64,000 nucleotides of DNA, taken from assembly GCF_014898175.1 (NCBI RefSeq), contig NZ_CP062948.1, positions 682,001-746,000 of the forward strand. The letters run 5' to 3'. Position numbers and translations under genes: made by a program. Position 1 is the first letter of the stretch, and every line of letters starts with the position of its first letter. The stretch comes from Bifidobacterium lemurum. GTDB taxonomy: Bacteria > Actinomycetota > Actinomycetes > Actinomycetales > Bifidobacteriaceae. Of the stretch, positions 1 through 8,981 are shown piece after piece. Under the pieces are notes generated by a model. It was not told the DNA's origin and ran no database searches. It worked only from the letters and a program-made list of their open reading frames with translations.

Positions 1-528
1 ATCCGTATACAGCTCGCTCAATTCCGTATTGGTCTCGATACCTGCCTGCTCCAGGCCCTGCAGCAATGAGACCTTCTCATACTGGTCGCTGATGGATCCT
101 GATCCGGTGCCTCCATACACCGGATTCGTCGACCCCCAACCAAACACGTTGACGGCATCGTCCCCAAGCGGGAGGCTCTCGTCGTCGTTCTTCAACAGCG
201 TGATCGCTTCCGACTGAACATCCTCGGCCAGAACGTTCGCGTCCGCGACAGTGTCTTGCGACAGTTGATATCTGGTGATGGACGCATTGTTCAGCAGCGT
301 CGCCAGCGGACCGAACAACATCATGCAGACGGCTATGGTCGAGGCGACCAACACCATCAGCCAAGACTGCGAGTGGACTAGCTTACGCACCGCAACATTA
401 CGAACGCTCCTGCGATTCACTGCCAGTGTGACGATAGTCGCCAATATAATTGCGACGCCGATGGCAATCAGTTGCGGCATGACCGATTGCAACACCGAAA
501 TGACATCGCTGATATTGATGCCAATCAT
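1..528 (-). CDS. membrane-anchored glycoside hydrolase family 3 (beta-glucosidase-like), N-terminal part
   Basis: Only the first 176 codons are in the window; the gene runs off the left edge. The ATG at 528-526 has an AGAAAGG ribosome site just upstream. Residues about 17-37 and 56-79 are hydrophobic and should be two membrane segments. From about residue 103 the sequence has the opening of GH3 enzymes: EAITLLKND (107-115) and NVFGWGSTNP (127-136), followed by a GGTGSGS loop. GH3 members hydrolyse beta-glucosides, xylosides or N-acetylglucosaminides; the catalytic Asp and most of the substrate site lie outside the window, so specificity cannot be judged. It is divergent from the two-component pair starting at 738, which could regulate it (inference only). 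Confidence 0.85.
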   Translation of the reverse strand, partial: MIGINISDVISVLQSVMPQLIAIGVAIILATIVTLAVNRRSVRNVAVRKLVHSQSWLMVLVASTIAVCMMLFGPLATLLNNASITRYQLSQDTVADANVLAEDVQSEAITLLKNDDESLPLGDDAVNVFGWGSTNPVYGGTGSGSISDQYEKVSLLQGLEQAGIETNTELSELYTD

Positions 529-737
529 TGTGAGACCTTTCTCTGTTAAAACATTGCGGCGCTTCTTTGAAAGCCGTATCTCGATTTCAACAAAGACAAG
601 TCATCCACGAGAGCCAACAACATATCCGGCATAATTCGCAACATATCTCGCCGGTGTAAACAAACAACAGAATGCAACATGCAATACGGTCGAGAAACGC
701 GGACTAACAGTACAATCATGAACAAGCAAGGAGGGAC

Positions 738-1445
738 ATGCTGCGCATCGCCGTCATCGAAGACACACCGCTCGACCGCAATCAGCTACTGACAGTGTTG
801 CAGTCATATGCCGAATCTCACGCAATGGAATATCAGGTCAGCGAATTCGCAAATGCCGATATGTTCCTCGACCGCTACCGGCCTATCTGGGATTTGATTT
901 TCATGGATATCGAAATGCCCGGCAGCAATGGTATGCAGGCAGCTCATCTTCTACGACAAATGGATGCCGATGTTCCGCTGGTGTTCCTCACCAAAGTGGC
1001 CAGCCTGGCAACAGACGGATACGACGTCAATGCACTGGCTTACATCATCAAGCCAGTGACACCGGAAGTGTTCTCTTTGAAGATGCGCCATGTGCTTGCG
1101 CATATCGGCAAACGCACCGAAGCCTCACTCACCATTAGCGGGCGCAACAGCACCACACGTGTCTCAATATCCTCCATAGCCTATGTGGAAGTGAACAGGC
1201 ACACCATCATCTTTCATACCAATAAAGGCAACGTCACCTCCTACGGCACGCTCAGAACCATCGAAGAACAACTGTCTCCATACGGATTCCTCCGCTGCAG
1301 CCAGAGTTTTCTCGTCAATCCGCAATACGTAAGTGGCGTACAGGGCGATAACGTGCTTATCCATGATGAACGGCTGCCAATCAGTCGGTCACGCAAGCGC
1401 GAGTTCCTTCAGTCCTTAGCCGCTTATCTTGGTGCAATGCAGTGA
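738..1445 (+). CDS. LytTR-family response regulator (AgrA/ComE-like)
   Basis: A 235-residue response regulator. The receiver domain covers about residues 1-120, with the acidic pocket in IEDTPLD, the phospho-acceptor Asp57 in DLIFMDIEMPG and Lys105 in YIIKP. Residues about 130-230 form a LytTR DNA-binding domain, which usually binds pairs of short direct repeats. A strong ribosome site, AAGGAGGG at 728-735, fixes the start. The cognate kinase follows after 38 nt, giving an AgrCA-like pair. Such systems often answer peptide signals; no obvious peptide precursor gene was seen nearby. The family assignment is firm, the regulon is unknown. Confidence 0.9.
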   Translation: MLRIAVIEDTPLDRNQLLTVLQSYAESHAMEYQVSEFANADMFLDRYRPIWDLIFMDIEMPGSNGMQAAHLLRQMDADVPLVFLTKVASLATDGYDVNALAYIIKPVTPEVFSLKMRHVLAHIGKRTEASLTISGRNSTTRVSISSIAYVEVNRHTIIFHTNKGNVTSYGTLRTIEEQLSPYGFLRCSQSFLVNPQYVSGVQGDNVLIHDERLPISRSRKREFLQSLAAYLGAMQ

Positions 1446-1483
1446 TCTTCTTTGGACGACGACAGCCATAACAAGGATATGCG

Positions 1484-2784
1484 ATGGATCCACAAACCCT
1501 TCTTCCTCCATCATTCGCCGCAATCAACAGTTTCCCTTTGGAAATATTGTTCGTAGAGGCACTACTGCTGTATAAGAAACCTCGCAAGACATTGTTTGTC
1601 GCTCGTGCGCTGATAACCGTTGTGGCTTGTTTCCTTCTCAATATTGGTCTTTACATGCTCCAGCTGCCCGACTGGCTCGCTTTGTCACGGTTCGTCATTG
1701 TTTTTCTGCTTACTCTGGCCGGCATACGCTGGTGTTTCCACATCTCCGTGCAAGAAGTCTTGTTCCAAGGCGTTGCCGCATACGCGCTTCAATACTGTTC
1801 CGAAAGCATCATCTATTTAGTGAACATCGCGCTAGGCGTCGATTTGTTCAGCCAATACCCCGCAGCGGTGTCCGCTGAATTTCCAATCAGCGCATTGCCT
1901 CTCGGACTGTTGTTCTCATGGCTGTTCCGCCGTCATGAGGGCGAGCGAATTAGCGACACGGCGCTGCTCTGCGTCTCGGCCACAGTACTCGCCATCACCA
2001 TGGTTATCAGCTTCGCGCAATGGATGTATCTGCCGCTGGACAATCGCGCGACCCGCATCATCTGTCTTGTCTATGCAATCCTCTGCTCGCTACTTTCCTT
2101 AGTGATTCAATCTGGATTGCTAGTACAGTCACGGTGGCGTCATGAAGCTGAACTAGCCGATCGCATGCTGCGCCTCAACCAGCAGCAGTACGAACTCAGC
2201 CGCAACACCATCGACCTGATCAATGTCAAAAGCCACGATCTCAAGAAACAAATCAACCTGTTGAGGAACAGCTCCGCGACCATGCCCACCAGTCAGGCGT
2301 TGGATTCCATCGAGCAGGCTGTGGATCATTACGATTCGCTGGCCAAAACCGGAAATCCCGCCTTGGATACCATACTCACGGACAAACTGCTCTCGGCGCA
2401 ACATCAGAATGTCACATTGCATTATCTGGTGGACGGCAAGGCGTTCGGCCAGCTTGACGCCATTGATTTGTATGCGATATTCGGCAACATCCTCGACAAC
2501 GCGTTCGAGGCCGTCGCACCGTTGGATTCCCGGCTGCGGGTCATCGACCTCAAAGCCACCCGTTCCGGCAGCATGGCGGTGATTCGATGCAGCAACTACC
2601 GCGCTCCCTCCCCGTCCGTCTTATCGACGAGCATCTGCCGACGACCACCAAACCGGACAAGGACTGGCACGGATTCGGTCTCGCCAGCATTCGCATGACC
2701 GCGGAACGCCACGGCGGCAGCATGGCGACGGATATCGACGAAGACATGTTCACCATCACCGTGATGATTCCCCTCAACCAATAA
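1484..2784 (+). pseudogene. AgrC-like sensor histidine kinase, frameshifted near its C-terminus
   Basis: The N-terminal half (about residues 15-210) is a run of roughly six hydrophobic membrane segments. A dimerisation region follows with NVKSHDLKKQI, whose His is the likely phosphorylation site, and then an ATPase domain of the GHKL type with an N-box in FGNILDNAFEAV. The frame opened at 1484 leaves this homology at about 2605 and stops at 2698. The expected C-terminal G-box (DKDWHGFGLASIRM) continues one frame over to the TAA at 2784. One base appears to be missing in the C-rich stretch at 2605-2617. This may be a real null allele or a sequence error; programmed frameshifting is less likely. 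Confidence 0.8.
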
Positions 2785-2808
2785 TCCGTCCACCGCGCCC
2801 ATCACCCC

Positions 2809-2848
2809 GTATACAAAACTATTCTTAATTTGGAATAGTTTTGTATAC
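2809..2848. terminator. perfect AT-rich hairpin downstream of the kinase
   Basis: A perfect 16-bp inverted repeat (arms 2809-2824 and 2833-2848, beginning GTATACAAAACTATTC) encloses an 8-nt loop. It lies 25 bp after the kinase stop. The AT-rich stem is unlike the GC-rich terminators elsewhere in the window, so it could instead be a protein-binding site. Confidence 0.6.
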
Positions 2849-2904
2849 ATTAGGACTGTCGTCATCCTAGCGTTGCCCGCCATTCCAGCGTTGCCTGCCA
2901 TCCG

Positions 2905-3040
2905 GTGGAGATGCTTCGACTTCGCTGCGCTCCGCTCAGCATGACGAATAACCATTATCAACGGCACCCCGAGTTCCCTGCTCCTGTCATCCAGAGCTTC
3001 TTCTCCTGTCATCCCGAGCGGAGTCGAGGGATCTCGAGAT
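2905..3040. repeat. two copies of a dispersed GTCATCC-GAGCGGAG intergenic repeat
   Basis: The segment 2905-2963 contains TCCGCTCAGCATGACG followed by an AT-rich tail, and 3008-3040 contains GTCATCCCGAGCGGAGTCG. Both belong to a family found again at 29508-29636, 40664-40691, 42624-42651, 48026-48131, 56243-56326 and 62828-62924. The gap 2785-3159 holds nothing else that I recognise besides the hairpins listed separately. Confidence 0.75.
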
Positions 3041-3094
3041 GCCTTGGCCACGCCCCACTTCGCCCAGCACGACGAAAGCGGTCGCGGATATGCG

Positions 3095-3127
3095 AAGACC
3101 CCGACACCGGAAGGGTATCGGGGTCTT
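3095..3127 (-). terminator. rho-independent terminator of rplK-rplA
   Basis: Arms 3095-3108 and 3114-3127 pair over 14 positions with one wobble (AAGACCCCGA core) around a 5-nt loop. It lies 32 bp beyond the rplA stop in the direction of transcription. Confidence 0.8.
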
Positions 3128-3159
3128 GGTTTACGTCATCGATGCGACGCGAACCGCTC

Positions 3160-3852
3160 TCAGGCGAGAGTGTTCGGATCGACCGGAACGCCCGGGTTCA
3201 TCGTGGAGGTGATCGTCGCCTTGGTCAGGTAACGGCCCTTCACGGTGGACGGCTTGAGACGCTTGACTTCGTCGGCCACGGCCTTGAAGTTCTCGTCCAG
3301 AGCGGACTCATCGAAGCTCAGCTTGCCGATGAGGAAGCTCAGGTTGCCGTTCTTGTCCACGCGGAACTCGATCTTGCCGCCCTTGATGTCGGCGACGGCC
3401 TTGGCCACATCCATGGTCACGGTGCCGGTCTTCGGGTTCGGCATGAGGCCACGGGGGCCGAGCACGCGGCCGAGACGGCCGACCTTGCCCATCATGTCCG
3501 GGGTGGCGACGACGGCATCGAAGTCGAGGAAGCCGCCGGCGACCTTGGTGATCAGGTCGTCATCGCCGACGATGTCGGCGCCGGCCTCGATGGCCTCGGT
3601 GGCCTTCGGGCCGCGGGCGAACACGAGGACCTTGGCGGTCTTACCGGTGCCGTGGGGCAGGTTGACCGTGCCACGCACCAGCTGATCGGCCTTGCGCGGG
3701 TCCACGTTCAGACGGAACACCGCTTCGACGGTCTGGTCGAAGTTGTAGGCGGGCATGCTCTTGATCAGAGCGATGGCCTCATTGGCGGTGTAGAGGTTGT
3801 TGCGATCGATGCGCTCGGCAGCTTCGCGGTACTTCTTGGAACGCTTTACCAT
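3160..3852 (-). CDS. rplA: 50S ribosomal protein L1
   Basis: A 230-residue protein of the usual L1 length. It carries the L1 signature region around [20 protein letters not shown] and the RNA-contacting N-terminal part. L1 binds 23S rRNA in the mobile L1 stalk and in many bacteria represses its own operon at the mRNA level. The start has a strong AAGGAGAAGG site. It lies 15 nt after rplK on the same strand and is clearly co-transcribed with it. A hairpin terminator follows at 3095-3127. Confidence 0.97.
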   Translation of the reverse strand: MVKRSKKYREAAERIDRNNLYTANEAIALIKSMPAYNFDQTVEAVFRLNVDPRKADQLVRGTVNLPHGTGKTAKVLVFARGPKATEAIEAGADIVGDDDLITKVAGGFLDFDAVVATPDMMGKVGRLGRVLGPRGLMPNPKTGTVTMDVAKAVADIKGGKIEFRVDKNGNLSFLIGKLSFDESALDENFKAVADEVKRLKPSTVKGRYLTKATITSTMNPGVPVDPNTLA

Positions 3853-3867
3853 CTGTCCTTCTCCTTA

Positions 3868-4299
3868 TCAGTCCGTGACCGTGATGCCCATCGAGCGGGC
3901 GGTGCCCTCGATGATCTTCATGCCGGCCTCGACGTCGCGGGCGGACAGGTCGGGCATCTTGATCTCGGCGATCTCGCGGACCTGGGCCTTGGTGACGGAG
4001 CCGACCTTGTGGGTCAGCGGGTTCTCGGTGCCCTTCTCAACACCGGCGGCCTTGAGCAGCAGAGCCGCGGCCGGCGGGGTCTTGAGGACGAAGGTGAAGG
4101 AGCGGTCTTCGTAGACGGTGATCTCAACCGGCACGACCTGGCCCATCTTGTCCTTCGTGGCGTCGTTGTACGCCTTGCAGAAGTCCATGATGTTCACGCC
4201 ATGGGAGCCGAGGGCCGGACCCAGCGGCGGGGCCGGGTTGGCCTTGCCAGCCTGAATCTGGAGCTTGATCAGCGCCGAGACTTTCTTCTTGGGAGCCAT
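3868..4299 (-). CDS. rplK: 50S ribosomal protein L11
   Basis: A 143-residue protein of standard length, beginning [14 protein letters not shown]. The proline-rich [10 protein letters not shown] segment of the N-terminal domain, where thiostrepton-type drugs and release factors act, is intact. L11 forms the GTPase-associated centre with 23S rRNA. It is followed by rplA. In most bacteria nusG lies immediately upstream; here an amide-utilisation cassette of about 6.5 kb separates them. rplK therefore needs its own promoter in 4300-4573 or depends on read-through. That spacer contains TATAAG on the minus strand at about 4428-4433, but no convincing -35 box. Confidence 0.97.
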   Translation of the reverse strand: MAPKKKVSALIKLQIQAGKANPAPPLGPALGSHGVNIMDFCKAYNDATKDKMGQVVPVEITVYEDRSFTFVLKTPPAAALLLKAAGVEKGTENPLTHKVGSVTKAQVREIAEIKMPDLSARDVEAGMKIIEGTARSMGITVTD

Positions 4300-4573
4300 A
4301 GTATGGTTCTTCTTTCTATAACGCGGTGCAATCGGTCGCCGTTCGCGCCTTGCCAGCCTCCCGCGCGACGCTTGACTCGTTTCTCGTCGCCGTGGGCTTG
4401 CAGAGCGCGGGCGGTCTCCTCCCGCAACTTATATTGCTGTGCTGTGATGGCGGGTCTCCCCTCCAGACACAAGCTTTCCCATTATGCCGATTCCAGTGGA
4501 CATCTCCGCGCTCTCACCTCACGTCCGAGCCCTCATCCCGTCACGTCGGGCGGAGCCGCCTCGAAGAAGAGCC

Positions 4574-6238
4574 TCAGACTGAGGCCAGTTCGCTCAAACG
4601 CCCGGCGAAGGCGATAAGTTCGACATCGCTGCCCGCAGGCCCCACGGCGCATACGCCGCAAGGCAATCCGTCGGCCGTACGCAATGGAATATTCACGGCT
4701 GGCAAGCCGGACAATCCCGCAATGCAGGTCAAACGCATGGTGGCAGTACGGCTGCGTTCGATGGATTCGCCGCCGATGGAGGCGTCGGCAATGCTCGGCG
4801 CGACGCCGGACGCGCTGGGGACCAGCAGCACGTCGCTGCCCAGCGCCAGCCGCACATCTTCGCGGTAGCGCGATTTGCGAGCGCACGCCGCATCATAATC
4901 GTCCCGTCCCAGCTTAGACGCGACGCGAAAACGCGATGCCACGTCGTCGCCCAGCGTCGGCCAATGCTTCGACACCCACTCGCCATGGTTGCACCAAGCT
5001 TCATACCCTTGGACCACTTTGAACGTGTTCAGCCAGCCGTCCAAACGATCGGCGGCGTCGCCGCCATGATCCGGCCCGAGCATGTCGCCCAGCGTCCTAT
5101 GCTCGATATGCACGTCGGCCTGCGCAAGATCGGGGCTGCCGCGCAGCCCATCGAACCATCGCCCCAACGCCTGGGCCATGTCATCGCTGACAAGATCCAG
5201 CAATTCATCCGCCCAAACCACATGGCCGGACAATCGCGGCTGCGGAACATGGCGACCGTCGCCCTTCGGAATCATGGCCTCAGCCACCCGCTCAAGCAGC
5301 CGCCAGTCGCGGGTCATCCACCCCACGGTGTCGAAAGACTGGGCCAGAGGCAGCACGCCTTCCATGGGGATCAGCCCGTGCGTGGTGCGGATGCCCCACA
5401 GATGCTGGTAGGACGAGGGCACCCTCACCGAGCCGCCCGTATCGCTGCCGAGACCGATGTCGACCTGCCCCATGGCAACGGCCGAAGCGGATCCGGATGA
5501 GGAGCCGCCCGAAATGCGGCCCGACGCCTGCGGATTGGGTGGCGTGCCGTAATGCACATTGGTGCCGGCGATCGAATAGGCGAACTCGTCCGTCCGTGCG
5601 ATGCCCAACACGTCCGCGCCGGCATCCAGCAGGCGTTGCACCGGCCAGGAGTTGCGCTGCTGCGGTGCGCCTTCCTCAAGGTACGCCTCACTGCCCGCGC
5701 CGATGATCTGCCCTTCCACTCCGTAAAGGTCCTTGACCGCCACGCTGAGCCCGGCCAAAGGCAGTCCGGTGTCATGTTGTTCCGTCCCGCGTTCATACTT
5801 CCCCGCGACAAGGGGCGAACCGGCAACGCGCCAGACGCGCGTATCCACGGCAGGGCGAGGATAAGTCAAATGCGCCGAGACGATCTTCCAATCGTCGTCA
5901 AGCAGCTGCCAGACCTGCGTCTGCAGGACGATGCCGCCGGTGGTCTTCTCGAATTCGCTGACCACCACGGCCGCGGCGGCACCCAGCATGCGATAGGTAC
6001 GCCGAAGCAGCGTGCGGGAGGGGGCGGCCGCCCTCGCCTTGCGGAACCCTGCGATGGACCGCCGCCCGTACAGCACGCCCGCATCATCGGCGCGTGTGAC
6101 GGGCGCGCCGTCCGAATCGTCGGCGAACATCACCGACAAACGCGCGGCATCATTGGCCATCAACGCCTGTTCATATGCTTCGACCGCTACGACGAGATCT
6201 CGTGGGATTCGCGGTCCGGCTGTGCTTTCTCCACTCAT
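4574..6238 (-). CDS. AtzH-like domain fused to an amidase-signature hydrolase
   Basis: A 554-residue protein with two parts. Residues about 12-125 resemble the small AtzH-like/DUF3225 (SnoaL-fold) family, with YGRRSIAGFR, VSEFEKTTGG and WKIVSAHLTYP. Residues about 155-550 are an amidase-signature enzyme: Lys169 in VAVKDLYGV, the cis-Ser in GGSSSGS (245-250) and the nucleophile Ser270 in DTGGSVR, so the Ser-cisSer-Lys triad is complete. Related enzymes act in cyanuric-acid and urea-derivative breakdown and release ammonia. It is the last gene of the cassette. Its start lies inside the 3' end of the ABC ATPase gene (68-bp overlap) with an AAGGGAG site. The substrate is unknown. Confidence 0.88.
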   Translation of the reverse strand: MSGESTAGPRIPRDLVVAVEAYEQALMANDAARLSVMFADDSDGAPVTRADDAGVLYGRRSIAGFRKARAAAPSRTLLRRTYRMLGAAAAVVVSEFEKTTGGIVLQTQVWQLLDDDWKIVSAHLTYPRPAVDTRVWRVAGSPLVAGKYERGTEQHDTGLPLAGLSVAVKDLYGVEGQIIGAGSEAYLEEGAPQQRNSWPVQRLLDAGADVLGIARTDEFAYSIAGTNVHYGTPPNPQASGRISGGSSSGSASAVAMGQVDIGLGSDTGGSVRVPSSYQHLWGIRTTHGLIPMEGVLPLAQSFDTVGWMTRDWRLLERVAEAMIPKGDGRHVPQPRLSGHVVWADELLDLVSDDMAQALGRWFDGLRGSPDLAQADVHIEHRTLGDMLGPDHGGDAADRLDGWLNTFKVVQGYEAWCNHGEWVSKHWPTLGDDVASRFRVASKLGRDDYDAACARKSRYREDVRLALGSDVLLVPSASGVAPSIADASIGGESIERSRTATMRLTCIAGLSGLPAVNIPLRTADGLPCGVCAVGPAGSDVELIAFAGRLSELASV

Positions 6239-7037
6239 TCGCTCGCCGCTCCCTTCGCCGTTTACCGTGAATCAATTCGGAGATGTCCCTGCGGTAGCGA
6301 TTGAACTCCACGGAGGTGGTGTCACGCGGCCCATCAAGCGAAATCGTTTCAATCTTCTTGATATTGCCCGCCACGCCGCTGGCCGCGCCATCTCCCATCA
6401 CCACCACACGATCTGCCAGATACACAGCCTCCTCGATGCTGTGGGTGACGAACACCACGGTGATGCCGAGGTCCTTCTGGATATAGGAAAGCTGGTTCTG
6501 CAGCTGTTCGCGGGTCAACGCATCCAGCGCGCCAAACGGCTCGTCCATCAGCATCACCGAAGGCGTGTTGGCCAGCACGCGCGCTATGGCCACGCGCTGC
6601 TGCATGCCGCCGGAAAGCTCGTGGGGGAACTTCTTGGCGAAGAGTTTCAATCCCACCAAATCGATGTACTTATCCACCAGCTCCTTCACTTGGCTGCGCG
6701 GGTAGCCCGCCTCCTTGGGGCCGTACGCGATGTTCTCCTCCACGGTGAGCCAGGGGAACAGACCGTAGTCCTGGAACACCACGCCACGGTCGGGACCCGG
6801 CCCGCTGACCGGCCGCGTCTCGACCAGAATCTGGCCTTCGGTGATGCTTTCGAATCCGGCGATCATACGCAGTAGAGTGCTTTTGCCGCATCCAGAAGGC
6901 CCTACGATGGCAAGGAACTCACCTGAGTCGATGTGGAGATTGACGTCTTTGACGGCATACGTTCCATTGCCATACTGCTTGCCGACGCCCTGAACATCGA
7001 TCATACCGGCGTGACGTTGAATTGCCCCTATACGCAT
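6171..7037 (-). CDS. SsuB/TauB-type ABC transporter ATPase
   Basis: A 288-residue ATPase with Walker [10 protein letters not shown], the Q-loop region [10 protein letters not shown], signature LSGGMQQR, Walker [13 protein letters not shown] and the switch His in FVTHS. These match importers of the nitrate/sulfonate/taurine class. It energises the permease encoded 17 nt upstream. The start has a GAAGGAGAG site. The last 30 or so residues are Arg-rich and overlap the downstream amidase gene, so the tail may be an extension rather than conserved sequence. Confidence 0.92.
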   Translation of the reverse strand: MRIGAIQRHAGMIDVQGVGKQYGNGTYAVKDVNLHIDSGEFLAIVGPSGCGKSTLLRMIAGFESITEGQILVETRPVSGPGPDRGVVFQDYGLFPWLTVEENIAYGPKEAGYPRSQVKELVDKYIDLVGLKLFAKKFPHELSGGMQQRVAIARVLANTPSVMLMDEPFGALDALTREQLQNQLSYIQKDLGITVVFVTHSIEEAVYLADRVVVMGDGAASGVAGNIKKIETISLDGPRDTTSVEFNRYRRDISELIHGKRRRERRANEWRKHSRTANPTRSRRSGRSI

Positions 7038-7054
7038 TGCTGCTCTCCTTCAAA

Positions 7055-7876
7055 TCACTTACTGGCCGGAAGCACCGGACGACGATGCGCCACGATTTTG
7101 ACGATCCATACGATGAGCCGATCGCTCAGAAAACCGAGAATGCCGATGATGAACATGCCAGCCACGATCAGGTCGGTTTTGGAGACTTCCTTGGCCTCGG
7201 TGATCATGGCGCCAAGGCCGACGGTGATGCCGGTCATCTCGCCGACGACGAGCAGCGCCCATGCTAGGCCGATCGCCACGCGCAGTCCGCCAATGATGCC
7301 AGGTAACGCGGCCGGGAACACGACCTTCCACAACGCCTTGGCTCTGGATGTGCCCAACATGGCGGAGGCCTCCAGCAGACGCTCCGGCACCTGTTCCACT
7401 GCGGTGACCGTGTTGAGGATGATGGGGAACAGCGCCGCGAGGAACACCAAGAAGATGGTGGAGCGGTCGCCGATGCCGATCATGATAAGGGTCAGCGGCA
7501 CCCAGGCCGTGACGGGGATTGGACGGATCAGATTCAACGTCGGTTCCAGCATCGACGAGGCGACTTTCGACCGACCCATCAGCACACCCAACGGCACGCC
7601 GATGACGGCGGCAAGACCGAAGCCACTGAACACGCGGACCAACGAAGCGTACATATGCTTCCACAACGTGGCGGAATACGGATCGTTGAGATAACCGCCG
7701 ACCGCGAGATCGGCGATGCGCTTGACAACCGACGAGGGCGAGGGCACCCGCGCCAAGCGGATGTCAAAAGGAAGCGTCCAACCGTACTTCACACCCTGAT
7801 TCCACAAAACCACTAGAAGAATCGGTACCGGCAACGCCAACAACACCTTTGGAACGATTTTCTTGACGCGGTGCAT
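7055..7876 (-). CDS. SsuC/TauC-type ABC transporter permease
   Basis: A 273-residue inner-membrane permease with about six hydrophobic segments. It has the cytoplasmic EAA loop that contacts the ATPase (around EASAMLGTSRAKALWKVVF, with the following P and G of the consensus). It forms one importer with the binding protein upstream and the ATPase downstream. A GAGG site precedes the ATG. The substrate is probably a small nitrogen compound, judging from the two amidohydrolases in the same operon; this is inferred from context. Confidence 0.9.
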   Translation of the reverse strand: MHRVKKIVPKVLLALPVPILLVVLWNQGVKYGWTLPFDIRLARVPSPSSVVKRIADLAVGGYLNDPYSATLWKHMYASLVRVFSGFGLAAVIGVPLGVLMGRSKVASSMLEPTLNLIRPIPVTAWVPLTLIMIGIGDRSTIFLVFLAALFPIILNTVTAVEQVPERLLEASAMLGTSRAKALWKVVFPAALPGIIGGLRVAIGLAWALLVVGEMTGITVGLGAMITEAKEVSKTDLIVAGMFIIGILGFLSDRLIVWIVKIVAHRRPVLPASK

Positions 7877-7947
7877 AATCCTCGAATCCCTTCCTCTCGA
7901 TTCCCAAATTCGATGCGTTACGTGACAATGGCTTGCTTGCCGGCGGA

Positions 7948-8928
7948 TTACTTGACGAATTGATCGTCAAGATACGCCGACGACTCCGGCGCGGTTTGGA
8001 TCGAACCGATGTCGACCATCTGCTTGGCCAGCTCCTCGCACTGCTTCTGGTATTCGTCATTCAGGTCCCAGTGGAGCCACATATTGTCGAGGGCCTTGTC
8101 GAGCGCATCGGAGTCGAAGGTGAATTGCTTCATCACGCCGTCCTTCCAAGCGGCCTTATCCGCGGACAGCGCCTCGGTGGACTTCTTATGCGCGGCGATC
8201 GCGATTTTGACCAGATCGGGATTGCCGCTGATGACCTTGTCGCTGGCCGCCAGCGCGATGTTCACCTTGCCGATCTGAGTGTTGTAGATCGAGTCGATTT
8301 CGTTGGCTCCCGCGAGTTTCGCGAGGGAGACGCCCATTTCGGCACCGGCGAAGGCATCGATATCCCCTCGCGCGAGCGCTTCGGACATCTCCGAATAGCC
8401 GATGTTGATCATCTGCACGTCGGAATCCGGATTCAGCCCAGCGGACTTCAGCAGCAATCGAAGCGCCATCTCCTGCGAGGAGTTCGGCACATAACCGATC
8501 TTCTTGCCTTTCAGCTGGTCCACCGTGGTGATGGACGAGGAGACCATCAGGCCGGATCCTCCATCCGCGCCGCCGGCGATGACCTTGATGCCGCCATCTT
8601 GAGAGGCCTGAGAGATAACCGTCGGCACGCCCATCAGAGCGAAGTCTACATCACCGGAAAGCAATGCGTCCTTCTCATCGTTGGAGTTGGCCATCGGCAC
8701 CACTTCGACCGAATAGCCCTCGGGCACGTACTTGGACCATTCATAGGCGGCGAACAGATGCGGCTGACGCTGCGTGGCCACACGAATCGTTGTGGAATCG
8801 GGATTATCCGCGGCGGAGCTATGATCCGGCTCACCCGTGCTGCAACCCGCAAGCGTCATCGTGCCTGCGACCGCGAGCATAACCGTGGCGGCCACGGCTA
8901 CTGTTTTTCTCACCATATTCCTGTTCAT
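7948..8928 (-). CDS. substrate-binding lipoprotein of the ABC importer (NMT1/SsuA-like)
   Basis: A 326-residue lipoprotein. The signal peptide ends in a lipobox, MTLAGCS, with the lipidated Cys at about residue 28. The mature part has the two-lobed periplasmic-binding fold of the NMT1/SsuA/TauA class, for example KKIGYVPNSSQEMALRLLL and the acidic loop GDIDAFAGAEMG. It captures the solute outside the cell for the permease 71 nt downstream. AAAGGA precedes the ATG. The ligand cannot be deduced from sequence. Confidence 0.9.
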   Translation of the reverse strand: MNRNMVRKTVAVAATVMLAVAGTMTLAGCSTGEPDHSSAADNPDSTTIRVATQRQPHLFAAYEWSKYVPEGYSVEVVPMANSNDEKDALLSGDVDFALMGVPTVISQASQDGGIKVIAGGADGGSGLMVSSSITTVDQLKGKKIGYVPNSSQEMALRLLLKSAGLNPDSDVQMINIGYSEMSEALARGDIDAFAGAEMGVSLAKLAGANEIDSIYNTQIGKVNIALAASDKVISGNPDLVKIAIAAHKKSTEALSADKAAWKDGVMKQFTFDSDALDKALDNMWLHWDLNDEYQKQCEELAKQMVDIGSIQTAPESSAYLDDQFVK

Positions 8929-8981
8929 TGTTGTTTCCTTTCTGTTCCTCTCATAGTTAGTTTTCGAAGGAAAGTCGTGTA

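Noticed and set aside
2587..2784. A separate small gene at the end of the kinase
   Set aside because: Its sequence is the missing G-box and C-terminus of the kinase, so it is part of the frameshifted gene.
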